64,000 nucleotides of DNA from Fimenecus sp045655645 (GCA_045655645.1 JAZOPS010000047.1:1-64000); one strand, 5' to 3'; shown: positions 41,190-51,263, counted from the stretch's first letter. Program-made: numbers and translations. The notes: generated from the letters alone by a model not told the origin.

Positions 41190-42104
41190 ATGGATTTTCA
41201 ACATATTTCAGTTTTGTTCGACGAAACAATCGAATCGCTTGATATAAAACCTGATGGTCTTTATGTTGACTGTACTTGCGGTGGCGCAGGTCATTCAAGT
41301 GCGATTCTTAAAAATATAAAAAATGGCACCTTGGTAGCCATTGACCGCGACCCCGATGCCATAAAAGTAATAAACGAACGAATTGGTTCAAATGATTGCG
41401 TAGAAATAGTTAACGACAATTTCTTTAATATAAAAAACATTCTTGGCGATAGAAAAGCAGATGGAATTCTCGCTGACTTGGGTGTCAGCTCATTTCAACT
41501 TGATACTGCTGAAAGGGGATTTTCATTTCATAAAGATGCACCCCTTGATATGAGAATGAGCAAAAGCGGTAAAAGTGCCTTTGATGTTGTCAATACTTAT
41601 TCAGAACAAGAACTCGGCAATATTATTTATAAGTATGGCGAAGAAAAATTCTCTCGCAATATCGCAAAGAATATAGTTAAAGCAAGAAGCGAAAAACCAA
41701 TTGAAACAACAATTGAACTTGCAGAGATTATAAAAGATTCTGTCCCTGCTAAATATCGCAGAGACGGTCATCCGGCAAGAAAAACATTTCAAGCAATTCG
41801 AATTGAAGTTAATGATGAACTGGCAGGACTTAGCCAAGCGGTCAGTGATATGTTTGACTGCTTGAAAGTGGGCGGAAAACTTTCAATCATAACATTCCAC
41901 TCTCTTGAAGACCGAGCGGTTAAAGAAACTTTTAAAAAGTTTACAGAAGGTTGCACTTGTCCAAAAGAATTTCCGGTTTGTGTTTGTGGCAATACGCCAT
42001 CGGGGAAAATCATAAACAGGGGAATAAGTGCAAAACAAAACGAATTAGATATGAACAACAGAAGTCGAAGTGCAAGACTTCGTACTATCGAGAAAATAAA
42101 GTAG
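41190..42104 (+). CDS. rsmH: 16S rRNA (cytosine-1402-N4)-methyltransferase
   Basis: This SAM-dependent enzyme (MraW) of 304 residues methylates N4 of C1402 in the ribosomal decoding centre. 'QHISVLFDETIESL' and 'YVDCTCGGAGHSSAIL' (SAM loop) open the protein. 'DGILADLGVSSFQLDTAERGFSFHKDAPLDMRM' is the RsmH signature, 'RDGHPARKTFQAIRIEVNDEL' is the rRNA-facing block and 'LSIITFHSLEDRAVKETFK' the catalytic region. ATG 41190 with TTGGAG upstream is preferred to a TTG at 41178. Standard second gene of dcw. Confidence 0.95.
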   Translation: MDFQHISVLFDETIESLDIKPDGLYVDCTCGGAGHSSAILKNIKNGTLVAIDRDPDAIKVINERIGSNDCVEIVNDNFFNIKNILGDRKADGILADLGVSSFQLDTAERGFSFHKDAPLDMRMSKSGKSAFDVVNTYSEQELGNIIYKYGEEKFSRNIAKNIVKARSEKPIETTIELAEIIKDSVPAKYRRDGHPARKTFQAIRIEVNDELAGLSQAVSDMFDCLKVGGKLSIITFHSLEDRAVKETFKKFTEGCTCPKEFPVCVCGNTPSGKIINRGISAKQNELDMNNRSRSARLRTIEKIK

Positions 42105-42123
42105 AAAGAAAAGGAAGAGAAGG

Positions 42124-42639
42124 ATGGCACAGTATAACAGATACGAGTCATATAAATTTGAATATTTCGAGCCGAAAACTGTATCAACAAGCAGTGCCGC
42201 TCCTAAGATAAAAGAAGAGCCAAAGAAAGCTCCACAGCTGAAGCTTGTTCAACAGCCAAAGCCAACTCGTGCACAAATTCAAAACGAGGCAAGGCAGTCT
42301 GCAATGCAGGCAAGAAAAATCTTGGCAGTTGCTTGTGCCGTTATAATCTTTATGGCAATGGTTATTTATAGCCGTGTGCAACTTGACGAAATCAACCGTG
42401 AAATTCAACAGGTTGAAAGTGCAATGAAAATTGCTCAAAGTGATACGGTAAGACTTAACAATAGCCTTAGCTCAGTTATATCAATCAATAAAGTTGAAGA
42501 TTACGCACTTAATGTGTTGGGTATGGTTAAGGTTCAAGATTATCAAGTTGTTTATGTTGACTTGTCGGGTGAAGACTCAGTAGTAATGGCGAATGGCAAA
42601 ACAACTGACGGTATGGTTATAAACGAAGAAATACAATAA
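42124..42639 (+). CDS. ftsL: Cell division protein FtsL
   Basis: This single-pass bitopic protein of 171 residues has a long basic cytoplasmic tail (1-62), one helix at about 66-86 ('ILAVACAVIIFMAMVIYS') and an external coiled coil at about 88-130 ('LDEINREIQQVESAMKIAQSDTVRLNN'). It ends in a short 'VEDYALNVLGMVKVQDYQVVYVDL' segment typical of FtsL-type proteins. It should bridge FtsQ/DivIB and DivIC to the septal synthase encoded next. Sequence is poorly conserved; topology and position between rsmH and the PBP make the call. Confidence 0.85.
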   Translation: MAQYNRYESYKFEYFEPKTVSTSSAAPKIKEEPKKAPQLKLVQQPKPTRAQIQNEARQSAMQARKILAVACAVIIFMAMVIYSRVQLDEINREIQQVESAMKIAQSDTVRLNNSLSSVISINKVEDYALNVLGMVKVQDYQVVYVDLSGEDSVVMANGKTTDGMVINEEIQ

Positions 42640-42660
42640 TATATAATAGATGAAAGCAAA

Positions 42661-42688
42661 GAGAGTTGAGAAATCTTAACTCTCGTTT
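42661..42688 (+). terminator. Weak internal terminator/attenuator between ftsL and the PBP gene
   Basis: GAGAGTTGAG / CTTAACTCTC stem with a short loop and only GTTTT after it. It may tune expression within the cluster. Confidence 0.45.
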
Positions 42689-42734
42689 TGTGCTATTTTA
42701 GGATAGTGTTACATTGTGGAGAGGAGACGAAGAA

Positions 42735-44951
42735 ATGAATAAAAAACCTACAAAAAATATGTCATTGCGTTCACATATTGCGTTTTTTGGATTTGCTCTT
42801 TTCTTGTTAGTGCTTATCGGTAACCTTTTTTGGATTCAATTAATAAATGGTGAAGAATATAGACTCAAAGCAGAAAGAAATCAGTTGAGTGACACAATTG
42901 TTAATGCTCATCGTGGCACAATTTACGACTCAAATATGAAAGTCATTGCACAAAGTGCTTCTGCTTGGCTTGTTTACATAAATCCATCAAAAATTACAAC
43001 AGATGAACAAAAATCATTGCTTATAAAATATTTTACAGAAAATTTTGAACTCAATGCAGAAACAATTGAGAAAAAGGTTAATAAAAGCTCAAGTGGCTAC
43101 GAAAAAATAGTTGGTCAAATCAGTAACGATGAAAAAAATGCTCTTAAAGAATTTATAAAAGAGAACAAAGACCACAAACTCAATATGATTGTCGGCATCG
43201 ACCCCGATACAAAACGCTATTATCCACTTGGCTCATTTGCATCAACAGTTGTTGGCTTCACAGGCTCAGGCGATACAGGTAGAGCGGGTGTAGAACTTCA
43301 ATATAACGAAGAACTTACAGGTAAACCTGGTAGAATTATCACAGCCGAAAATGCTCTTGCAGATGCAATGCCTAATGACTATGAAACAACTTATGATGCA
43401 GAGCAAGGTCACAGCTTGGTTCTTACAATCGACGAAGTTATTCAATATTATCTTGAACAGCAATTACAGCAAGCAGTTGAAGATTCAGAAGCTAAACATG
43501 CTTACGGTATTGTAATGGATGTTAAAACAGGCGCAATTCTTGGAATGACAACAAAGCCTGACTATGACCTTAACGAGCCATATACAATAACATCAAACAA
43601 AGTTTTAGAAGAAATTGAAGCATTGCAAGATGAAGATGCAAAGAGCAATGCAAAACTTGAAGCACAATATTCTCAATGGCGTAACCGAGTTGTAAGTGAC
43701 GCTTATGACCCGGGTTCTGTTTTCAAGGTAATTATGGCAGCTTCAGCACTTGAAGAAGGCGTAATTACAACCGAAACAACTCATGTTTGTAATTCATCTG
43801 TCAAAGTTGCAGACCATGTTCAAAGTTGCTATCTTGGCGTTGCTCATGGCACAATAACAGTTCGACAGGCGTTGCCAACATCATGTAATACATTCTTTAT
43901 CACATTGGGTCAAAAAATGGGTAAAGAAATGTTCTTTAAATATTTTGAAGGCTTTGGATTTACAGAAACAACTGGTATTGACCTTCCTGCTGAAGCAGCA
44001 CCAGTACCGGGCAAAAGCTATTATACTCTTGATAAAATGGGTATTTCAGAACTTTCATCAGCATCATTCGGTCAAACATTCCAAGTAACACCAATTCAGG
44101 TTATAACTGCTGTTGCGTCTCTTGGTAATGGTGGCAAACTTATGAAACCTTATATTGTTTCAAAGATTATTGATGAAAACGGAAATCTTGTTTCAGAAAA
44201 CAAACCAACAGTAAGAAGACAGGTTATTTCAGAAAAAACAGCTAACCTTATGCGTGAGCTTATGGAAGAAGTTTGTATTTCTGGTTCAGCAAAAAATGCT
44301 TATGTAGCAGGTTACCATGTTGCTGGTAAAACAGGTACAAGTGAAAAACTTCAGGTACCTGGTCAAAATATCGCGTCATTTGCAGGTTATGCTCCTGCTA
44401 ATGACCCACAAATAGCAATTCTTGTTGCTATTGACGAGCCAAGAAAAGGTGCTACAACAGGTGGTGCTATTGCGGCTCCAATTGCAGGTCGAATTTTAGA
44501 GAATGTATTAACTTATCTCAATGTTGACCCACAATATAGCGACGAAGAATTGGCAAAAGCAACAGTTACAGCGCCAAATCTCGTTGGCATTAAAGCAAAT
44601 GTAGTTAAATCAAAAGCAAGCGGATTTACAGTAAAAGTTGTTGGAAATGGTGATACAGTTGTTTCACAAATTCCATCTGCTAAACAGTCAATGCCAAAGG
44701 GTGGAATTATTGTTGTTTATACAGAAGAAAATGCTGATAAACAAACAGCAAAAATTCCTGACCTTACAAACATGTCAATTGCAGAAGCAAACAGAGTTGC
44801 TGTGAATTCAGGCTTTAATATTAAAGTTGCAGGCACAACACAGGGTGGCGAAGTTGTTTCATATAAACAGAATATCACCCCTGGCGCAACTTATTCACAA
44901 GGTACGGTTATTACGGTTTACTTCCGCTCAAAAGTGAATGTAGCCGATTAA
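42735..44951 (+). CDS. Class B penicillin-binding protein, FtsI/SpoVD type with PASTA domains
   Basis: This septal transpeptidase of 738 residues cross-links peptidoglycan with FtsW. A membrane anchor is at about 15-37 and a dimerisation domain follows ('RGTIYDSNMKVIAQSA'). The catalytic Ser328 and Lys331 lie in 'DPGSVFKV', the second motif is Ser-Cys-Asn in 'LPTSCNTFF' and the third is 'GKTGTSEK'. Two PASTA domains fill about 612-738, as in PBP2x and SpoVD relatives. ATG 42735 follows GAGGAG; an upstream TTG (42714) is less likely. Whether it serves vegetative septation or spore cortex cannot be told from sequence; its place in dcw favours vegetative division. Confidence 0.92.
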   Translation: MNKKPTKNMSLRSHIAFFGFALFLLVLIGNLFWIQLINGEEYRLKAERNQLSDTIVNAHRGTIYDSNMKVIAQSASAWLVYINPSKITTDEQKSLLIKYFTENFELNAETIEKKVNKSSSGYEKIVGQISNDEKNALKEFIKENKDHKLNMIVGIDPDTKRYYPLGSFASTVVGFTGSGDTGRAGVELQYNEELTGKPGRIITAENALADAMPNDYETTYDAEQGHSLVLTIDEVIQYYLEQQLQQAVEDSEAKHAYGIVMDVKTGAILGMTTKPDYDLNEPYTITSNKVLEEIEALQDEDAKSNAKLEAQYSQWRNRVVSDAYDPGSVFKVIMAASALEEGVITTETTHVCNSSVKVADHVQSCYLGVAHGTITVRQALPTSCNTFFITLGQKMGKEMFFKYFEGFGFTETTGIDLPAEAAPVPGKSYYTLDKMGISELSSASFGQTFQVTPIQVITAVASLGNGGKLMKPYIVSKIIDENGNLVSENKPTVRRQVISEKTANLMRELMEEVCISGSAKNAYVAGYHVAGKTGTSEKLQVPGQNIASFAGYAPANDPQIAILVAIDEPRKGATTGGAIAAPIAGRILENVLTYLNVDPQYSDEELAKATVTAPNLVGIKANVVKSKASGFTVKVVGNGDTVVSQIPSAKQSMPKGGIIVVYTEENADKQTAKIPDLTNMSIAEANRVAVNSGFNIKVAGTTQGGEVVSYKQNITPGATYSQGTVITVYFRSKVNVAD

Positions 44952-44977
44952 AATTTAATAGAGAGGTATCAACTCAA

Positions 44978-46408
44978 ATGAAACTTTCTGCACTTCTTCA
45001 AGGTGTGAAGACGCTGAATGCGTTTGAAGATGTGGAAATTGAAAGAGTAACGGATAAAATTAAGGATACCAAAGAAAACACATTGTTTGTCTGTATAGAT
45101 GGAAATCAGTTTGACGGTCACAAAATGGCAAAACAAGCAGTGCAGAGTGGTGCGGTTGCTGTTTTGACTGAACGGGATTTAAAAATCGACAGACAAATAA
45201 AAGTTCAAAACACAAGAAAAGCATATTCAAAAATTGCATCGAATTTTTATGAAAACCCAACAAAAAGCCTTAAACTAATTGGTGTAACGGGTACAAACGG
45301 AAAAACCTCAACATCATTTTTTATTAAAAATATGTTGAATGGTATGGGGCTTAAATGTGGGCTAATCGGAACAATTGAAAATGATTTTGGTAATGGCAAA
45401 ACAGAGTCAACTCTCACAACGCCAGAGCCCATGGAGTTACAAAAGTTGTTTCGTAATATGGTAAATAACGGATGCAAATATTGTGTGATGGAAGTTTCGT
45501 CACAAGCTCTTGCACAGAAAAGAGTGTACGATTTAGAATATGAAATTTCCATTTTGACAAATATAACAGTTGACCATCTTGATTATCACATCACGATGGA
45601 AAATTACATAAACTCAAAACTTGAGTTGTTCAAAAATAGCCGAAAAGCAATAGTAAATATTGACGATAACAATGTCAAAACAGTGCTTTCACGAATAGAA
45701 TGTCCTGTTGTGACTTGTTCAACAGTCGACAATAAAGCGGATTATACTGCGAAAAATGTAATCTGCAATGAGTCCTTTGTTCAATATGAACTTGTCGGCA
45801 CAAACTGTATCGGGCGAATAAATATTAATCTACCCGGTGAATTTACAGTTTATAATTCACTCTGTGCGTCGTCGACGTTATTAGAATTAGGCTTTTCAGT
45901 AGATGAAATAACAAAATCAACAGAAAAAATCAAACAAGTTAAGGGTAGAGCAGAAAGAGTGCCAATACCTAAAAACTTTACAGTTATCATAGATTATGCC
46001 CATACACCCGACGGTTTAGAAAATATTTTAAAATGTGTTAAAGACTTCGCAAAAGGCAAAGTTATCACGGTTTTCGGCTGTGGTGGAGACAGAGATAAAA
46101 GCAAACGAGCCGAAATGGGTAGAATCGCAGGGGAGTTATCGAATATAGCAGTTGTTACAAGTGATAACCCAAGAACTGAAAACCCCTTGCTTATAATAAA
46201 TGACATTCTCGGTGGAATGGAAAAAACAAAATCCAAACTTGCAATCATCGAAAATCGCCGTCAGGCAATTGAATTTGCACTCTCAAAGGCGAGACGAGGT
46301 GATGTGGTCTTGCTTGCAGGCAAGGGCCACGAAACCTATCAGATAATAGGCAATGAAAAAATTCATTTTGATGAACGTGAAATAATAAAGGAATATTTTA
46401 AGGAGTAG
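44978..46408 (+). CDS. murE: UDP-MurNAc-tripeptide synthetase, meso-diaminopimelate adding
   Basis: This Mur ligase of 476 residues adds the third amino acid to the peptidoglycan stem using ATP. The P-loop 'GVTGTNGKTSTS' begins at residue 102, 'MEVSSQAL' and 'NITVDHLDYH' follow, and 'RAERVP' is the central block. The specificity motif 'DNPR' is at 396-399, marking meso-diaminopimelate rather than lysine. It is 26 bases after the PBP gene and 2 before murF. Confidence 0.95.
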   Translation: MKLSALLQGVKTLNAFEDVEIERVTDKIKDTKENTLFVCIDGNQFDGHKMAKQAVQSGAVAVLTERDLKIDRQIKVQNTRKAYSKIASNFYENPTKSLKLIGVTGTNGKTSTSFFIKNMLNGMGLKCGLIGTIENDFGNGKTESTLTTPEPMELQKLFRNMVNNGCKYCVMEVSSQALAQKRVYDLEYEISILTNITVDHLDYHITMENYINSKLELFKNSRKAIVNIDDNNVKTVLSRIECPVVTCSTVDNKADYTAKNVICNESFVQYELVGTNCIGRININLPGEFTVYNSLCASSTLLELGFSVDEITKSTEKIKQVKGRAERVPIPKNFTVIIDYAHTPDGLENILKCVKDFAKGKVITVFGCGGDRDKSKRAEMGRIAGELSNIAVVTSDNPRTENPLLIINDILGGMEKTKSKLAIIENRRQAIEFALSKARRGDVVLLAGKGHETYQIIGNEKIHFDEREIIKEYFKE

Positions 46409-46410
46409 TT

Positions 46411-47769
46411 ATGAACTTAACAGTTATGCAGGCAGCCAAGGCGCTGGGCAACGACATTGCTTCTGAAAAGTTAATAAACCGTGTTTCAATTGATAGCCGT
46501 GATGTTGACGAGAACACATTGTTTTTCGCAATCAAAGGTGAACGCTTTGACGGACACGATTTTATCGAAGATGTGGCAAAAAAAGGCGTCGGTGCAATTG
46601 TCAGTCACAATAAAGTTAGCGTTGATGCACCTGTTATTTATGTTGACGATACAAAACAAGCACTCCTTCAATTAGCATCATTTTACAGACATTCAATTGA
46701 TGATTTGATTGTAATCGGGCTTACTGGTAGCGTTGGCAAAACAACAACAAAAGAAATGACTGCTTGTGTAATGGCACAAAAATATAAAACACTTAAAACC
46801 GAAGGTAATTTTAATAACGAAATCGGAATGCCAAGAACAATTTTCCGTCTTGATGATAGTTTTCAATGCGCAGTTCTTGAAATGGGTATGGATGGTTTCG
46901 GTCAGATTTCAGACCTTACAAATTCTGCTCATCCCGACTGTGCAATAATTACCAATATCGGTGTTTCTCACATTGAAAATTTGGGTTCTCGTGACGGAAT
47001 TCTCAAAGCAAAACTTGAAATGCTTGAGGGTATGAAAAAAGGCTCAACACTTTTCGTAAATGGCGATAATGATAAGCTCTCAACAGTAAAAAATGATGAC
47101 TATAATATCGTAAAATTCGGAATTGACAATAAAGCTTGCGAGTTTTTAGCTGAAGAAATCATTGAAAAAGATTATAGTACAGATTTTGTAGCGGTTTGGG
47201 GTGAAAACCGTCAAAAAGTTACAATTCCAACTGTGGGAATTCACAATGTATATGATGCTCTCGTGGCCTTTGCCGTGGGAATTGAGTATAAAATCGACCC
47301 TGAGTTAATCGCAAAAGGACTTTGTGATTATACCCCATCAGGCATGCGACAAAGAATAAAAGACGCAAACGGCATAACAGTAATTGAAGATTGCTATAAT
47401 GCCAGTCCGGATTCGCAAAAAGCAGGACTCAACACACTTTGCAAAATCGCAAAGGGAAGAAAAATCGCAGTGCTCGGTGATATGCTTGAATTGGGTGACT
47501 ATACCGAAACTGCTCACCGAATGGTTGGTGACTATGCCGCCGAGTGTGGAGTAGATGCACTCTTCACCTTGGGTGAAAGTTCAGCTTTTATTGCAGATAG
47601 CGCTAAAAAAGGCGGACTTCAATCAGTTTTCTCATTTACTGATAAGCCAAAACTGACAGATGACTTGAAAAACTATCTTCAAAAAGGTGACACGGTGCTC
47701 TTTAAAGCAAGTCGTGGAATGAAATTAGAAGAAATTTTTGAAGAATTATATAAACATTGGGATGTTTAA
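46411..47769 (+). CDS. murF: UDP-MurNAc-tripeptide:D-alanyl-D-alanine ligase
   Basis: This ligase of 452 residues adds D-Ala-D-Ala to complete the pentapeptide. Motifs are 'DSRDVDENTLFFAIKGERFDGHDF' (UDP binding), 'GLTGSVGKTTTKEM' (P-loop), 'LEMGMDGFGQISDLT' and 'NIGVSHIENLGSRDGILKAK' (metal and acceptor), and 'VIEDCYNASPDSQKAGLNTL' at the C-domain. AAGGAG is 5-6 bases before the ATG. It continues directly from murE. Confidence 0.95.
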   Translation: MNLTVMQAAKALGNDIASEKLINRVSIDSRDVDENTLFFAIKGERFDGHDFIEDVAKKGVGAIVSHNKVSVDAPVIYVDDTKQALLQLASFYRHSIDDLIVIGLTGSVGKTTTKEMTACVMAQKYKTLKTEGNFNNEIGMPRTIFRLDDSFQCAVLEMGMDGFGQISDLTNSAHPDCAIITNIGVSHIENLGSRDGILKAKLEMLEGMKKGSTLFVNGDNDKLSTVKNDDYNIVKFGIDNKACEFLAEEIIEKDYSTDFVAVWGENRQKVTIPTVGIHNVYDALVAFAVGIEYKIDPELIAKGLCDYTPSGMRQRIKDANGITVIEDCYNASPDSQKAGLNTLCKIAKGRKIAVLGDMLELGDYTETAHRMVGDYAAECGVDALFTLGESSAFIADSAKKGGLQSVFSFTDKPKLTDDLKNYLQKGDTVLFKASRGMKLEEIFEELYKHWDV

Positions 47770-47781
47770 GGAGTTGTGATT

Positions 47782-48810
47782 ATGAATATTTATCTTGCAT
47801 TGGCATTTGCTACTATACTCAGTTTTGCAATAGCATTTTTATTGGGATTTGTTATGATTCCATGGCTTCGCAAACTTAAATTTGGGCAAACTATCCTTGA
47901 AGACGGACCAATTTGGCACAAATCAAAACAGGGCACACCAATTATGGGTGGACTTATGTTTATTGTAAGTACAATCGTTTCAGTAATTGTTGTACTTTTA
48001 ACTGATTATTTTATGGGTGGCAACCTTTTTGCAGGTGAGTCAATCGTACCAAATCAGCTTAAAGTGAAACTTGTTGCAGGTGTATTGCTTGCGTTGGGAT
48101 TTGGTCTTGTAGGTTTTGCTGATGACTATATCAAAGTTGTCAAAAAGCGTAATTTAGGTCTCACAATCACTCAAAAAACAGTTGCACAGTTAGCAATAAT
48201 CTTTTCATATCTCGCAAGTCTTTATTTCAATGGACTTACATTTATGAAAATTCCTTTTGTTGGCTCAGTTGACCTTAAATGGTTTTTCTGGATTTTTGGC
48301 CTTTGCGTAATCTATGGCGCAGTTAACGCAGTTAATTTCACAGACGGAATTGACGGACTTTGCGCAAGTGTAACAAGTGTAACTGCTATCGCATTCTGTA
48401 TTGCAGCGCTTATGGTGAAATTCACAGGTATCAGCGTTCTTTCAGCAGCACTTGCAGGTGGTTGTTTGGGTTATCTCATCTGGAACTATTATCCATCAAA
48501 AGTAATGATGGGCGACACAGGCTCAATGTTCTTGGGTGGTATGGTTGTAGCATTGGCTTATGCAATTGATTGTCCAATTATCTTAGTTCTTTTCGGTATC
48601 ATTTATGTAATCGAAGCAATGTCAGATGTGTTGCAGATTGGTTATTTCAAAGCAACTCATGGCAAGAGAATTTTCAAAATGGCACCAATTCATCATCACT
48701 TTGAAATGTGTGGATGGAAAGAACGCAAAATCGTAACAATTTTCTCGCTTGTTAATATGCTTGGCTGTGCAGTGGGCTTAGCAATTTATTATTTCGGCAT
48801 TGCAAAATAA
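47782..48810 (+). CDS. mraY: Phospho-N-acetylmuramoyl-pentapeptide transferase
   Basis: This 10-helix membrane enzyme of 342 residues makes lipid I from UDP-MurNAc-pentapeptide and undecaprenyl phosphate. Visible catalytic motifs are 'GFADDYIKVVKKRNLGL' (Asp pair), 'NAVNFTDGIDGL' and 'MGDTGSMFLGG', and 'HHHFEMCGWKERKIV' is the cytoplasmic HHH loop. ATG 47782 has AAGGAG 8 bases upstream; GTG 47776 lies too close to it. The next gene is ftsW, whereas most clusters have murD here. Confidence 0.96.
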   Translation: MNIYLALAFATILSFAIAFLLGFVMIPWLRKLKFGQTILEDGPIWHKSKQGTPIMGGLMFIVSTIVSVIVVLLTDYFMGGNLFAGESIVPNQLKVKLVAGVLLALGFGLVGFADDYIKVVKKRNLGLTITQKTVAQLAIIFSYLASLYFNGLTFMKIPFVGSVDLKWFFWIFGLCVIYGAVNAVNFTDGIDGLCASVTSVTAIAFCIAALMVKFTGISVLSAALAGGCLGYLIWNYYPSKVMMGDTGSMFLGGMVVALAYAIDCPIILVLFGIIYVIEAMSDVLQIGYFKATHGKRIFKMAPIHHHFEMCGWKERKIVTIFSLVNMLGCAVGLAIYYFGIAK

Positions 48811-48847
48811 TTAAACTTTAAATTTTTAAAGAAAGGTTGGTGGAAAA

Positions 48848-50068
48848 ATGGCAACAAAAAGAAAAAATTCGCCGTTAAATGCTTTGCTTGCAAATGGCTC
48901 AATGGATATTCCGTTTTTCCTTTTGCTTATAGTTATCGTGTCAATAGGACTCGTAATGCTTTTTTCCGCTAGCTATACTTACAGTTACTATAACCGTCAA
49001 GGCGACAGCACTTATATTTTCCGTCGTCAAATAATTTTTACAGTTCTCGGTCTGGTGGGAATGTATGCAGTATCACGAATTCGTTATGAATATTTCAAAT
49101 ACATCGCTTTAATTGGCGTTGTCGCATCTGTGGGATTGTTGCTGTTGGTGCTTGTGCTTCCCGAATATAAACCGGGATTTAAGCGTTGGATTGACTTGGG
49201 CTTTACCACATTCCAACCATCAGAAATTGCAAAAATCGGACTTATATTGATTTTGGCTTTTTTGCTTGATAAAGACTATAAAGCCGTAACGGGCAAAATA
49301 CCAAGTAAATCAGAACTTGCAAAAACTGTTTATAACTATACAGATGGCAGAGTAGTGCTTTATAAATCATTCACATCTGTTGTGGCTTACGGAATGCTCA
49401 TTCTTGTATTTGCAGGTCTTGTTTATCTTGAAAATCACCTTTCAGGTACAGTTTTGCTTCTTGCAATTGGTTTTGTAATGCTCTTCTTGGGCGAAGTCAA
49501 ATACAAATGGTTTGTGGTTGCAGGTGGCGCTGTGCTTATTGTTGGCGTAATTCTCATAGCAAATCCTGGTCTTCTTGAAAGCTATATGGGTGAGCGTATC
49601 ACTGCTTGGCTTGATAAAGATTTTGACCCAATGGGCGCTCGTTGGCAAACAAACAATTCACTCTATGCCATTGGTTCAGGTGGATTTTTAGGAACAGGAC
49701 TTGGTCAGTCAAAACAAAAGCATCTTTACGTTTCAGAACCACAGAACGACTTTATCTTTGCGATAGTCTGTGAAGAATTGGGCTTTGTGGGAGCAGCAAC
49801 AATAATCGTACTTTTTGCACTTTTGGTTTATAGAGGAATTCATATAGGACTTCGTGCAAAAGACCGCTTTGGTGCATTACTCTGTATGGGTATTGCATTC
49901 CAAATTGGTATTCAGGTTGCATTAAATATAGCGGTTGTCAGTGACTTTATTCCTAATACAGGTATTTCACTTCCGTTCTTCTCTGCGGGTGGTACATCAA
50001 TTTTCATTTTGCTTTGTGAAATGGGAATGCTGTTGTCGGTTTCTCGCAGTATGCGTAAAAAGGGGTAA
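48848..50068 (+). CDS. ftsW: Septal peptidoglycan polymerase FtsW (SEDS family)
   Basis: This SEDS glycosyltransferase of 406 residues polymerises lipid II with its class B PBP partner. Ten helices are predicted. 'VMLFSASYTYSYY' follows helix 1, 'GFKRWIDLGFTTFQPSEIAKI' is the family signature, and 'LGTGLGQSKQKHLYVSEPQNDFIFAIVCEELGF' holds the conserved catalytic Asp loop. 'GISLPFFSAGGTSIFILL' closes it. SpoVE or RodA are related, but location in dcw points to FtsW. AAAGGTTGGTGG precedes the ATG. Confidence 0.93.
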   Translation: MATKRKNSPLNALLANGSMDIPFFLLLIVIVSIGLVMLFSASYTYSYYNRQGDSTYIFRRQIIFTVLGLVGMYAVSRIRYEYFKYIALIGVVASVGLLLLVLVLPEYKPGFKRWIDLGFTTFQPSEIAKIGLILILAFLLDKDYKAVTGKIPSKSELAKTVYNYTDGRVVLYKSFTSVVAYGMLILVFAGLVYLENHLSGTVLLLAIGFVMLFLGEVKYKWFVVAGGAVLIVGVILIANPGLLESYMGERITAWLDKDFDPMGARWQTNNSLYAIGSGGFLGTGLGQSKQKHLYVSEPQNDFIFAIVCEELGFVGAATIIVLFALLVYRGIHIGLRAKDRFGALLCMGIAFQIGIQVALNIAVVSDFIPNTGISLPFFSAGGTSIFILLCEMGMLLSVSRSMRKKG

Positions 50069-50074
50069 AAAGAA

Positions 50075-51193
50075 ATGAGAATAATGTTTGTAGCCGGTGG
50101 TACTGGCGGACACATAAATCCTGCAATAGCAGTTGCAAAAGAAATGAAAAGACTTGACCCTGCGACAGAAGTTCTCTTTGTGGGAACAGAAGGCAGAATG
50201 GAAACAAAAATTGTTCCCAAAGCAGGTTTTGACATCAAAACTGTTAAAATGAACGGCTTTTCTAGAAGTCTTTCAATAAAAGGTTTGATTGATAATGTAC
50301 AAACAGTAATGCTCACTTTGAAAGCATCGGGCGTTGCACAGAAAATTATTAAAGAATTCCAGCCTGATGTTGTTGTGGGTTTTGGTGGTTATGTTACAGG
50401 TCCCGTGCTTCGCGCAGCAGCAAAAATGGGTATTAAAACTGCAATTCACGAACAAAACGCATTTCCCGGTGTAGCTAATAAAGCTCTTGCAAAAATTGTT
50501 GATAAAGTAATGCTTACATCAGAAGCTGCAGAAAAATATATGACTTGCAAAAATCCACCTGTTGTGACAGGGCTTCCCGTTCGTCGTGAAATTGTTAAAA
50601 CAGATAAGGATTTTGCTCGTGCAACTCTTGGTGTAAATAATGATGATATGCTTGTGCTTTCAATGGGCGGCTCATTGGGTGCAGATGCAATCAATAACGC
50701 AGTTGTGGAAATGCTCACAACACTTAAAAATGAAAAGAACATCTGTTTCTTACACGCTACTGGCAGTTACGGTAAATGGGTAGGGGATAAACTTCAAGAA
50801 AACGGTGTAGAATTCGGTAAAGGTACAAATATCGAAATCCGTGAATATATCGACAATATGGATATCTGTTTGCCTGCTTGCGATTTGGTAATCAGCCGTG
50901 CAGGTGCAAGTTCACTTTCAGAAATTCAGGCTCTTGCAAAACCATCAATTCTCATTCCATCACCAAATGTTGCTGAGAATCATCAATATCATAATGCTAT
51001 GACTCTCGCAGAAAATGGTGGCGCAATTTTAATTGAAGAAAAAGACCTTTCTGAAAAGAAAATTGCTGATATTGTTCTCGACCTTAAAAATAATCGAGAA
51101 AAACTTAATGAAATCTCTGCAAAATGTGGTGAAAAAGCAAAACTCAATGCTCTTTCAGAAATTTGCAGAATTATAACTTCACTTAATCAATAG
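50075..51193 (+). CDS. murG: UDP-GlcNAc:lipid I N-acetylglucosaminyltransferase
   Basis: This peripheral membrane GT-B enzyme of 372 residues adds GlcNAc to lipid I, giving lipid II. 'FVAGGTGGHINPAIAVAKEM' is the first G-loop, 'VVGFGGYVTGPVLRAA' the second, 'IHEQNAFPGVANK' the acceptor region and 'VISRAGASSLSEIQALAKPSILIPSP' the donor UDP-GlcNAc site. It begins 6 bases after ftsW. Confidence 0.96.
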   Translation: MRIMFVAGGTGGHINPAIAVAKEMKRLDPATEVLFVGTEGRMETKIVPKAGFDIKTVKMNGFSRSLSIKGLIDNVQTVMLTLKASGVAQKIIKEFQPDVVVGFGGYVTGPVLRAAAKMGIKTAIHEQNAFPGVANKALAKIVDKVMLTSEAAEKYMTCKNPPVVTGLPVRREIVKTDKDFARATLGVNNDDMLVLSMGGSLGADAINNAVVEMLTTLKNEKNICFLHATGSYGKWVGDKLQENGVEFGKGTNIEIREYIDNMDICLPACDLVISRAGASSLSEIQALAKPSILIPSPNVAENHQYHNAMTLAENGGAILIEEKDLSEKKIADIVLDLKNNREKLNEISAKCGEKAKLNALSEICRIITSLNQ

Positions 51194-51263
51194 TTTTAAC
51201 CACTTTCACATAGTTTGCATAGTATGAGATGAAGTATTTTCTCATATTAAGGGTGTGTGAAAA

